DNA from: Exiguobacterium indicum HHS 31
GTDB taxonomy: Bacteria; Bacillota; Bacilli; Exiguobacteriales; Exiguobacteriaceae
Assembly: GCF_001939065.1 (NCBI RefSeq)
Contig: NZ_MPSZ01000004.1
Location: forward strand, 1 to 64,000
Direction: 5' to 3'
Length of the DNA stretch: 64,000 nt
Position numbers and translations under genes: made by a program. Shown piece by piece: positions 1-6,958 of the stretch (the stretch's first letter is position 1; every line of letters starts with the position of its first letter). The notes beneath the pieces were generated by a model. It had not been told where the DNA came from. It searched no databases and saw only the letters and a program-made list of their open reading frames with translations.

Positions 1-436
1 CACCTAAAGCATTATTAAATCGATGATCGGTTGAACTCATTTGTTCTAAATTCCAGATTCTGTTTAAAAAATCAGTGAGTTCTAATTTACCTTCTATATT
101 ACCCTTAGAATATAGTGCATCCATAATATTTTTTCTGGTTAATTCACTAATAGTGTAAAGACCATTATATGTTACTTTATATAAAACATTTTTTAAAAAG
201 TCTGCCTTTAGATAATAATCATCTAACAATCTCCTTGCAAGATCTAGTAAAAACAGTTGATTTTTGCTCTCAAGTCTCTTTTTTATATAGATATTTTTAT
301 TTTTTGATGCTTCTAATGTATCTCCTATATCCAAACCGTATCTTAAGCAAATATTTGGCAAATCCTCTATACTTTCTTCAATTAAAATAGATATTATTGC
401 ATCTATTAATTCATTTGTTTTTTCTATTTTTCTCAC
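1..436 (-). CDS. AbiJ-like abortive infection protein, N-terminal part (runs off the window)
   Basis: An open minus-strand frame of about 145 codons continues past the left edge, so only the N-terminus is present. The only usable start I see is GTG at 436; a strong purine-rich AGAGGTGAG overlaps it, so the exact start is uncertain. Residues 1 to about 80 are helical and charged. From about residue 96 (TISELTRKNIMDAL) through SSTDHRFNNALG the sequence resembles what I remember of AbiJ N-terminal domain 3, a small helical domain in abortive-infection proteins usually followed by an effector domain. That effector would lie outside the window. The gene is very AT-rich and diverges from the operon at 558. 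Family assignment is from memory of the motif; defence function is inference. Confidence 0.55.
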   Translation of the reverse strand, partial: MRKIEKTNELIDAIISILIEESIEDLPNICLRYGLDIGDTLEASKNKNIYIKKRLESKNQLFLLDLARRLLDDYYLKADFLKNVLYKVTYNGLYTISELTRKNIMDALYSKGNIEGKLELTDFLNRIWNLEQMSSTDHRFNNALG

Positions 437-489
437 CTCTATAATTTTAAATTCATTTTATACTAATATGGATAAAATTAATAAAAAAA

Positions 490-518
490 GTAACACTATT
501 GGTATTTTAAAGTATAAT
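490..518 (+). promoter_or_regulatory. Promoter of the AT-rich two-gene operon
   Basis: A consensus TATAAT at 513-518 lies 17 bp after GTAACA at 490-495 (four of six matches to TTGACA), and about 40 bp before the ATG at 558. It sits in the divergent space between the AbiJ-like gene and the operon. Confidence 0.55.
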
Positions 519-557
519 ATACAATAAAGTTAACTATATTACAGGGGGATTAAATTA

Positions 558-1844
558 ATGGAAAAAAAACAAGAATTTGCTTTGAGATGTCACGATATTA
601 CGATAGGTTTAGGAAACAAAGAGGTTCCAGATTTTGAGGTTATTACTGAAGTTGGGCTAATGGTAAAACTAGCATTACATATTAGAGGTCTATCACGCAT
701 ACCATACGAGACTTTAAAATTAGCAGCCTCTCATTTTTTGGGAATATCGACTTTAATTTGTAGAAATATAGTCCTTAGCTTAGCTGAAATCGAATTTGTC
801 CAAATTATTTCAGAAGGATCGACTATAAAAGCTATTGTACCTACTGTTCCATTTTATGAAGATTTATATGACCAGGTAGGAGAATTCGCAAGTACTAAAA
901 AAGTCAATGAAACAGAGGAACTTGCAATTACAATTTTAAAAAAATTGACACATTCTCCAATCCATTCTTCTTGGATATACGAATTAGGGGCTGAGAAGAG
1001 TCTAGTTCAAAGAAATCTTTCAATAGGAGAGCAGGGAAACTATATTATTAATAAGAGAAGTAGGGGTAAGGATATTCTATTAAGTCCAGTGTATTTCTCT
1101 GAAAATGCCGACTTATTTTCTGATCTTGTTGCAAAGTCTGGAGCTAAAACGGTTCAAAAAATTTTAACTCTAATCAAGCAAGCTCAAGGAATACCTTTAC
1201 ACATAGTTGAAACTAGAAAAGAGATAAATGGAGTCAAACTTACCGACCAAGAAATTACTTTGTTAAAAAGTTTAGCTCATGATAGTGTCATTAAACCACC
1301 TTCTATAAAAACATCACATTCTGGAGAAAATTATTTTTTATTTACTCCAAAACCAGGAGAAGCTAGATTAAGCGCTACAAAAAGAGAAATTTATGAGAGG
1401 GCAATGGCACTTGTTTCAGCGGTTAGACAGGGACAATACTTACCAAAGGAATATGCAATTAGAAGCCCATATGCAATTTTAAGAAAATTGAGTAATGATA
1501 ATGAGATAGGCGCAAGTACAGAAGCTCTTGAACAGTATAAACAATTAACAGTACTTCGAGTAGGCAGATTAGTTAAGCAATATAATGGTTGGATGAAATT
1601 TGTATTAAATGATACTGAAGAGAATAGAGAAGCTGTAAAATTAGCTTTAGAATTGATAGAACTAGGAGAAGGCAAAGGGTTAGAAATCGATGATGATGCT
1701 AGATTAGCAATTGCTCAAGGTCAAACTTATATTGAGTCATTAATTAGCGCTAATAAACTAAAAGAAAAAGAAACAGTATCACTTTCTGAAGAGCATCAAG
1801 AAGAAGTAGATAACCTATTTTTAGGAGGCGTTTCAAATAATTAA
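558..1844 (+). CDS. Unrecognised 428-aa protein, first gene of candidate defence pair
   Basis: I do not recognise the family. The start is well supported by AGGGGGA eight bases before the ATG. The protein is soluble, with no signal peptide or membrane segment. Residues about 35-95 look like a winged helix-turn-helix fold (short helices, then a beta-like segment around IIRSEGSTIKAIVP-type sequence), and a second helical, possibly HTH, segment lies near residues 235-265. The C-terminal third is rich in charged helices and ends in an acidic tail. It is followed after ten bases by a nuclease-like gene, so the two are probably co-transcribed and co-translated. AT content is far above the window average, pointing to horizontal transfer. 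A regulatory, sensing or DNA-binding role is inference only. Confidence 0.7.
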   Translation: MEKKQEFALRCHDITIGLGNKEVPDFEVITEVGLMVKLALHIRGLSRIPYETLKLAASHFLGISTLICRNIVLSLAEIEFVQIISEGSTIKAIVPTVPFYEDLYDQVGEFASTKKVNETEELAITILKKLTHSPIHSSWIYELGAEKSLVQRNLSIGEQGNYIINKRSRGKDILLSPVYFSENADLFSDLVAKSGAKTVQKILTLIKQAQGIPLHIVETRKEINGVKLTDQEITLLKSLAHDSVIKPPSIKTSHSGENYFLFTPKPGEARLSATKREIYERAMALVSAVRQGQYLPKEYAIRSPYAILRKLSNDNEIGASTEALEQYKQLTVLRVGRLVKQYNGWMKFVLNDTEENREAVKLALELIELGEGKGLEIDDDARLAIAQGQTYIESLISANKLKEKETVSLSEEHQEEVDNLFLGGVSNN

Positions 1845-1854
1845 AGATAAAGGA

Positions 1855-2919
1855 TTGAAGTTGAAGTTAATTAGATATTATGTTGCTAACGAATGGTTTC
1901 CTCATATGGAAGCAGAAATTTTTTTTTCAGAAGGTATCTCTGTTAAAAGAAAGGTTGTAACAGACCTAGATACAATTGCTTTGATACCTACGAATTTTGG
2001 GGAAATGTCATTTATGATAGGAGATTGTAAAACATTAAGGAATCAATCACCGATTTCTCGTTCTTTTTGGCTCAGTGGATTGATGGGACTGTTAAAGGCA
2101 GATAAAGGCTTAATTCTATTAACTAAAGAAATTGAGCGTGATCATAAGCAATTATCTTCAAATATGAATATTTCATTAATGTCTGAAAATGATTTTGAAT
2201 TATATGTAAGTAAAACATGTATTAACTATAAAAATGTAGATAGTGCTTTATGTAATGGAGAAATATGGGATAATTTTTTTGAATTACATAAAAAATATCC
2301 TTCACTTAATAATGCGATTAAATATGTTAAAGATGAATTTTGGAATATAAATGATAGTAAACTTAAGTTGCGAAAGACATTATTCATCATTAGAGATATT
2401 CGCCGCGAATTGAATCCTGATAATAAGGAGCATCTGGCTTTGTTATTAGATTTAATAGCTTTATTTTCTATCGCTCTAAACAGAGTTGTACTAGATATAT
2501 TTAATCAATATCTTTTACCAGAAACAAAAGAACACTTATCTCGCGAACTAAAAATATGGATATGGGGAGGTATGGATCAATTTAACTATTGGAACAAGCT
2601 CTATCAATTAGCAAGTCAGAAAGGGAACGATAGTGAAATTGAGTTGCCAGAATGGGATAATTTTGTACAACTTATTCGTCAATTATTAGAAGAACCTTAT
2701 GCTACATCACACGTTCCCTTGTTATTAAGAGAGTTAGCTTTTTCGTCTATGGATGAGGGCGTTATACAATACTCGTTGTCTAATCAATTAGCTAAGAAGT
2801 ACCCTCAGTCAGCAAAGTTTGCATTTCTTATTAGTTCTTATGTATGTAAAGCCGCATTATTACCAAAAGATTTTAATTCTGTAATAACTAAAAAAATAAT
2901 GGATACTCAAGTCTATTAA
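1855..2919 (+). CDS. PD-(D/E)XK nuclease-like protein, second gene of candidate defence pair
   Basis: About 354 residues. The first 70 show a restriction-endonuclease-like core: acidic residues E19/E21 in the first helix, D39 in VTDLDTIALIP, then the strand MIGDCKT with D57-x-K59. This spacing matches PD-(D/E)XK nucleases such as Mrr- or VRR-type enzymes. The remainder (about 110-350) is helical and not recognised, perhaps a sensing or partner-binding region. The start is uncertain: TTG at 1855, or TTG at 1861, which is better placed seven bases after AAAGG; an upstream ATT follows AGGAGG less well. The gene is ten bases downstream of the 428-aa gene and equally AT-rich. Nuclease fold is a sequence-motif inference; defence is inferred from context. 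Confidence 0.65.
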   Translation: MKLKLIRYYVANEWFPHMEAEIFFSEGISVKRKVVTDLDTIALIPTNFGEMSFMIGDCKTLRNQSPISRSFWLSGLMGLLKADKGLILLTKEIERDHKQLSSNMNISLMSENDFELYVSKTCINYKNVDSALCNGEIWDNFFELHKKYPSLNNAIKYVKDEFWNINDSKLKLRKTLFIIRDIRRELNPDNKEHLALLLDLIALFSIALNRVVLDIFNQYLLPETKEHLSRELKIWIWGGMDQFNYWNKLYQLASQKGNDSEIELPEWDNFVQLIRQLLEEPYATSHVPLLLRELAFSSMDEGVIQYSLSNQLAKKYPQSAKFAFLISSYVCKAALLPKDFNSVITKKIMDTQVY

Positions 2920-2933
2920 ATATAAAAAAAGTG

Positions 2934-3007
2934 AATCACAATAAATATAAAACTAAGATTTTTAATAATAGTAACTTTTTTTTAAAATAAAATGGATTAT
3001 TGTGATT
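2934..3007. repeat. 11-bp inverted repeat flanking a 52-bp AT-rich loop
   Basis: AATCACAATAA at 2934-2944 is matched exactly by its reverse complement at 2997-3007, followed by a T-run. It lies just after the nuclease-like gene and could form a long hairpin in the 3' untranslated region. Function is unknown. Confidence 0.5.
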
Positions 3008-3046
3008 TTTAATTACTTAATAACAAATTTTCGAAAAAATATAAGA

Positions 3047-3085
3047 GGTAGTCAAGACAGTAGTTACTTGTCTTGGCTACCTTTT
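3047..3085 (+). terminator. Intrinsic terminator of the AT-rich operon
   Basis: A 13-bp stem, 3047-3059 paired with 3069-3081 with one G-T pair, encloses a short loop and is followed by TTTT. It marks the right end of the AT-rich segment. Confidence 0.75.
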
Positions 3086-3117
3086 AATTAATTATATTAA
3101 ATAAATCATAGATAAAC

Positions 3118-3152
3118 AGAAATACGTTGAGAATAGTGTATTTCTATTTTTT
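3118..3152 (+). terminator. Second hairpin with T-run between convergent genes
   Basis: AGAAATAC (3118-3125) pairs with GTATTTCT (3138-3145), followed by ATTTTTT. It overlaps the stop of the convergent minus-strand gene. Confidence 0.5.
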
Positions 3153-3390
3153 AAGAACGTTCCAACACTGTCGCCAATATCTGATGAATGACGTCATGAT
3201 CACGGACGTCATGGACACGATAACTGCCGGGTAACGTATAGACGTCTATTGCTCCGACATAAGCAATCTTTAGTTCCAACGTCCCGTCCTCCTGACAGGT
3301 CGTCCGGAGTTCGAGTTCACCGCTGATGACACCAACTTCTTGCGTCATGACACCATGTGTGGCGGTAAAGGTAGAGGTTTTCGTTTCCAT
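3151..3390 (-). CDS. Small hypothetical protein (79 aa) downstream of a secreted nuclease
   Basis: No family recognised. The protein is small, acidic and appears to be beta-rich, with no signal peptide, so probably cytoplasmic. It begins 15 bases after the stop of the HNH nuclease gene on the same strand, with an AAAGGAG ribosome binding site, so the two likely share a transcript. A role as inhibitor or immunity partner of the nuclease is a possibility suggested only by gene order and size. Confidence 0.6.
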   Translation of the reverse strand: METKTSTFTATHGVMTQEVGVISGELELRTTCQEDGTLELKIAYVGAIDVYTLPGSYRVHDVRDHDVIHQILATVLERS

Positions 3391-3405
3391 CGAATCGACT
3401 CCTTT

Positions 3406-4038
3406 TTAGTATGTACATGTGTTCAACATCGTTTGTAAGGCGGTTTTTTCACTCGACTGTAAGCTGAGGTTCCAGCGGCTCTTCGTATTGATCCACATCT
3501 TCGAGTAAGCGCAGCTCGCACCTGATCGTGTCGGCTTCCATGTCGACGGATCCTGATCCCCTTTTGAACGGTTCGAGCTTGCAGAGACAGCGATCAATTG
3601 CGGACCTGTCAAATCGTTTGCGAATGCTTGACGTGTCGTCGTCGTCCAGCTGCTTGCTCCTGAGCGCCATGCTTCCGCAAGCGGTACGACGTGATCGATG
3701 TCGAGGTCAGACGGGTTCGTGAATGTCAGTCCGTCATAGTAACTATACCAAGAACCGGATGTAACAGGGCACGATCCGACATATGAATCGGCGTCACGTT
3801 TTAAGACGACTTGTCGTGTATCACAGCCGCCTCCTTGACTGCTCCAGTGCGGAAACAAATCACGCGAATAACCGGTCATGCTGCCTTCTGTTTTAACCGT
3901 TAAAGCATCGAGTTGAGACTGGGCCGTCGCTTTCGATGAGATGCCCGATGGTAACGCGGAAACAGACGTCGTATCGAATTGGAAAGCGGTCAGACAGACG
4001 AGCGTAGTGATGACGATGGACTTGATGGCTTTGAACAC
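3406..4038 (-). CDS. Secreted HNH-family endonuclease (DUF1524/GmrSD C-terminal type)
   Basis: 210 residues. A Sec signal peptide covers roughly residues 1-28 (hydrophobic core followed by SVSA). The catalytic region contains DIDHVVPLAEAW at 113-124, with H116 as likely general base, and SSNRSKGDQDP at 154-164, which supplies the Asn and basic residues typical of DUF1524-type HNH nucleases. Four cysteines (72, 90, 176, 208) could form two disulfides, consistent with an extracellular enzyme. It probably degrades DNA outside the cell for nutrition or competition. It precedes a small cytoplasmic protein in the same direction. Base composition here returns to the window average. Confidence 0.85.
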   Translation of the reverse strand: MFKAIKSIVITTLVCLTAFQFDTTSVSALPSGISSKATAQSQLDALTVKTEGSMTGYSRDLFPHWSSQGGGCDTRQVVLKRDADSYVGSCPVTSGSWYSYYDGLTFTNPSDLDIDHVVPLAEAWRSGASSWTTTTRQAFANDLTGPQLIAVSASSNRSKGDQDPSTWKPTRSGASCAYSKMWINTKSRWNLSLQSSEKTALQTMLNTCTY

Positions 4039-4218
4039 GTGTCATTCCTCCTATGTATGAGACGAGATGATGTGAAGACACCCTTCACAATTTTTAGTAT
4101 GGCATCACTTATTTAGGAAAAAATGAATATCGTGTAAATGTTATTAAAATTAAACTTTTGTCATTATATAGAAGGGTCTGATGTTAGGATTTAGGTGGAG
4201 AAGAAAGGAGACTACATC

Positions 4219-4416
4219 ATGAACGAACGAATTAGAGGATGGTTGATCGTGTTCGGCGGATTTTTAGTCGTAAGTGGCACATTGACGGAAGCGCAACGTT
4301 ATTTCAACACAAAAGAACTAGATAATTGCATCGCGCAAGCTCGCGCTGCCCACCAAGAATATGAATATGAGATCGCTAATCCTGTCACACGCGCCTATTC
4401 ATTCCGTGCGCATTGA
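4219..4416 (+). CDS. Small membrane-anchored hypothetical protein (65 aa)
   Basis: The ATG at 4219 is chosen because AAAGGAG lies eight bases upstream; the earlier in-frame GTG at 4195 lies before that site. Residues 7-25 (WLIVFGGFLVVSGTL) form one N-terminal transmembrane segment, followed by a charged, probably extracytoplasmic helix with one Cys. No family recognised. It stands alone between the divergent nuclease gene and the DUF4317 gene. Confidence 0.5.
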   Translation: MNERIRGWLIVFGGFLVVSGTLTEAQRYFNTKELDNCIAQARAAHQEYEYEIANPVTRAYSFRAH

Positions 4417-4498
4417 TTTTCTAAAAGATGTCGGGTCATCTCGCATATGGTACGCTTTTCAGGAAGCAGGATTTTAATGATTCGAGGAGCTGGTATGC

Positions 4499-5686
4499 AT
4501 GAATAAAAAAGACATCGCCGACATCCGTCGTCACTTCAAGATGGATGCCGATTTACTAAAAATCCATGAAATCTACAACGTCTATATCCGAAAAGAGACG
4601 AGCGAAATCTATCATGAGGAAGCCCGACCATTTCCATTGCTTGATCCGGAGCAACAGGAACTGTTCCTCGCGAACTTCAAGAAAGTACTAGGTGGAAAAC
4701 TCGACGTCAAGCTGTTCGAGGTCAAGTTCACGCATCCGGAAGAAGGGGAGACGGGTCATACGCAGCAGCTTCTTTATGAAGGACTGTATGCGGAAGAGCC
4801 GGAGGACTGGGTCGAACAGATGCAGACGATGGCGTTGAAGATGGTCCAGGACGTCCAGTACGAGAACGACCTCGTCGTCACGTTCATTCGCGGACAATAC
4901 TATAAAACGACGAAGCGCCAAGCGGATGAGACGGAGATCGATCCGAATGACGACGTCTATACGACACCATTCATCCTCGGTAGCCTGAACTTAACGGAGT
5001 TACCGAAACAATCGCTCGTCTTTGATTTCGTCGAACGGGAATTCAAGTCGAACTTATTCATCAATCCGGTCATCAAACTGGCGTCGCCAATCGGTGGATT
5101 CCTCTTCCCGACCTTCACCGACAATGCAGCAGACGTCAATCATGTCTTGTATGCGGCGGGCAAACCGAATAAACCAGATTTCGGCTTCCTTGAAAACGTC
5201 TTGAACGGTCAACCAATCGTTACGGCAGATGAGGATAAAGCGATCTTCGAGGAGATCGTCAAATCGGTCGTTGGTGAATCGATGGATACGAAGACGTTAG
5301 CCGGTGTCTATGAAAACATCAACCAGTTGATCGTCGTCGAAGAGGATCAAGATGAGGAAGAAGTACCAATGCTCGACGTTCAGGAAGTCGAACGTGTCCT
5401 CAAGGCAAGTGGTGTCGAAGACGTCAGCACGGAGCAGGTCGAACGGGCGTTCAAGACGGTCGTTGACGACCCGACATACGAGATGAAGGCGAGTAACATC
5501 GTTCCGAACTATGAAGCGAAATCGATTAAAATCAATACGAAGGTCGCGAACATCGCGATCAGTCCGCAAGACTTGAAGTATGTCAAACAAGTCAACTATC
5601 AAGGGAAACGCTGCCTGTTGATCGAGGTCGAGGAAGACACGGTCATCGATGGTTTTACGATCGTTTCACAAGAACAATTACGATGA
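4499..5686 (+). CDS. DUF4317 family protein
   Basis: 395 residues matching the DUF4317 family of Firmicutes, recognised by the N-terminus MNKKDIADIRRHFKMD and overall length. No signal peptide or membrane segment is seen, and the sequence is acidic, so it is probably cytoplasmic. Function is unknown. A GAGGAGCTGG site precedes the ATG. It is a single-gene unit closed by the strong hairpin at 5689. Confidence 0.8.
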   Translation: MNKKDIADIRRHFKMDADLLKIHEIYNVYIRKETSEIYHEEARPFPLLDPEQQELFLANFKKVLGGKLDVKLFEVKFTHPEEGETGHTQQLLYEGLYAEEPEDWVEQMQTMALKMVQDVQYENDLVVTFIRGQYYKTTKRQADETEIDPNDDVYTTPFILGSLNLTELPKQSLVFDFVEREFKSNLFINPVIKLASPIGGFLFPTFTDNAADVNHVLYAAGKPNKPDFGFLENVLNGQPIVTADEDKAIFEEIVKSVVGESMDTKTLAGVYENINQLIVVEEDQDEEEVPMLDVQEVERVLKASGVEDVSTEQVERAFKTVVDDPTYEMKASNIVPNYEAKSIKINTKVANIAISPQDLKYVKQVNYQGKRCLLIEVEEDTVIDGFTIVSQEQLR

Positions 5687-5688
5687 GG

Positions 5689-5718
5689 ATCAGCGCAGGC
5701 GACTGCGCTGATTTTTTT
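5689..5718 (+). terminator. Intrinsic terminator after the DUF4317 gene
   Basis: ATCAGCGCAG (5689-5698) pairs perfectly with CTGCGCTGAT (5703-5712), followed by six Ts. Confidence 0.9.
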
Positions 5719-5729
5719 AGGTGAAACAT

Positions 5730-5758
5730 TTGCTTCTCCTGTCAAAGACAGGTATATT
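5730..5758 (+). promoter_or_regulatory. Promoter of the esterase-GH3 operon
   Basis: TTGCTT (5730-5735), a 17-bp spacer and TATATT (5753-5758). It lies upstream of the operator palindrome and about 100 bp before the esterase start. Confidence 0.6.
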
Positions 5759-5807
5759 GTGATGTAAGCGGTCTCTTTTTTTAAAAAGAGGCATTCGAAA
5801 TTTTTTT

Positions 5808-5839
5808 AACGGTTATCGAAAGCGCTTTCGATAACCGTT
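5808..5839. promoter_or_regulatory. 32-bp perfect palindrome, probable LacI-family operator
   Basis: The 32 bases are a perfect inverted repeat around the centre CGAAAGCGCTTTCG, which matches the usual LacI/GalR-type core with a central CG. It lies in the leader of the esterase-GH3 operon, downstream of the proposed promoter, so a bound repressor could block elongation. No LacI gene is present in the window. Confidence 0.75.
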
Positions 5840-5862
5840 TGACAAGAAAGGAAGCGATCCAT

Positions 5863-6942
5863 TTGTCTACCGTATCGATGCAAGATTTGCTACGAACGTT
5901 ACGAAATCGTTCATCCATCCATCAAGACGGTCTTGAAATCGTCGATAAGCCAATTCCTGACGTCTCGACTCCGGGAACACTCGATCCGCGTGTCCGTGAG
6001 GTTGTTCTCACGCAACGTCCATCGGTCTCGATTCCAGAAGGAGCGTCGCCAGTCGAATTGGCACGTGCCGGCATGGGGTGGGACAACGAAGACGTGACGA
6101 CTCGGCAAATTTCAACGGATGTCCTCGCGATCCCAAGACCCGGTACCACGATCGAAGCACGGCTGTATCGTCCGGAAGCGGCACGTCCGCTCCCGCTCGT
6201 CGTCTATTTCCATGGCGGTGGTTTTTTCGGTGGTACGCTCGAGACGGTCGAGAACCCATGTAAGGCATTAGCCGATAAAGGGAACGTCGCCGTCTTGTCG
6301 GTCGGCTACCGATTGGCACCCGAGCATCCGTTTCCGACAGGGCTTATGGATTGTCATGCAGCGATCGATTGGGCAGTCGAGCACGCTGATCGACTTGGGA
6401 TTGATCCAGGTGCAATCGCTGTCGCCGGTGATAGTGCCGGTGGGAACTTAGCGACGGTCTGTTGTTTGCTCGACCGCGAGCGTCCGATACCGTATATCCG
6501 CTATCAAGTCTTGTATTATCCAGTCGTCAACGTTGGGGAACATCCAAATTCGGAATATGACTGGACGCTTGAAGCGTATGACCGACAAACGGAACCGCAG
6601 TTACTCGAACGGATCATTTTGTCGCTGCAAGATGAAGAAGGTGTCCTCGAGCAATGGTACGTTCAAGCAAGTGATTCGACGGATCGACGGATCTCACCGT
6701 TGTTCGCGACGCTCGATGATCTACCAGAGGCACTCGTCATTACAGGAGAGTTTGATTACTTACGTCTTGAAGGGGAAGCGTATGCGAAAAAACTGGCGCG
6801 CGCCGGCGTCAAGACTCGTTATCTCCAGTACCGCGGGATGGAACATGCCTTTCTTGATAAACTCGGTCTGTATCCGCAAGCCGAAGACAGCTTAGACGAA
6901 ATCGCGAAAGACTTAAAACGACTTTTTTCTCAAACTAACTAA
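5863..6942 (+). CDS. Alpha/beta hydrolase, HSL-type (family IV) esterase
   Basis: Start chosen at TTG 5863 because AAAGGAAG lies just upstream; an earlier TTG at 5839 overlaps the operator palindrome. The 359-residue protein has the HGGGFFGG oxyanion-hole motif (about residue 117) and the nucleophile elbow GDSAGGN (Ser about 191), and the C-terminal GEFD and MEHAF segments supply the Asp and His of the triad. It is therefore a hormone-sensitive-lipase-like carboxylesterase, probably cytoplasmic. It is 16 bases before a GH3 glycosidase gene, suggesting deacylation of a plant-derived or acylated glycoside before hydrolysis. The exact substrate is unknown. Confidence 0.88.
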   Translation: MSTVSMQDLLRTLRNRSSIHQDGLEIVDKPIPDVSTPGTLDPRVREVVLTQRPSVSIPEGASPVELARAGMGWDNEDVTTRQISTDVLAIPRPGTTIEARLYRPEAARPLPLVVYFHGGGFFGGTLETVENPCKALADKGNVAVLSVGYRLAPEHPFPTGLMDCHAAIDWAVEHADRLGIDPGAIAVAGDSAGGNLATVCCLLDRERPIPYIRYQVLYYPVVNVGEHPNSEYDWTLEAYDRQTEPQLLERIILSLQDEEGVLEQWYVQASDSTDRRISPLFATLDDLPEALVITGEFDYLRLEGEAYAKKLARAGVKTRYLQYRGMEHAFLDKLGLYPQAEDSLDEIAKDLKRLFSQTN

Positions 6943-6958
6943 CAAAGGTGGATGACGC

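Noticed and set aside
169-390. 73-codon plus-strand frame in the left end
   Set aside because: It lies opposite the AbiJ-like frame and has no ribosome binding site or recognisable sequence.
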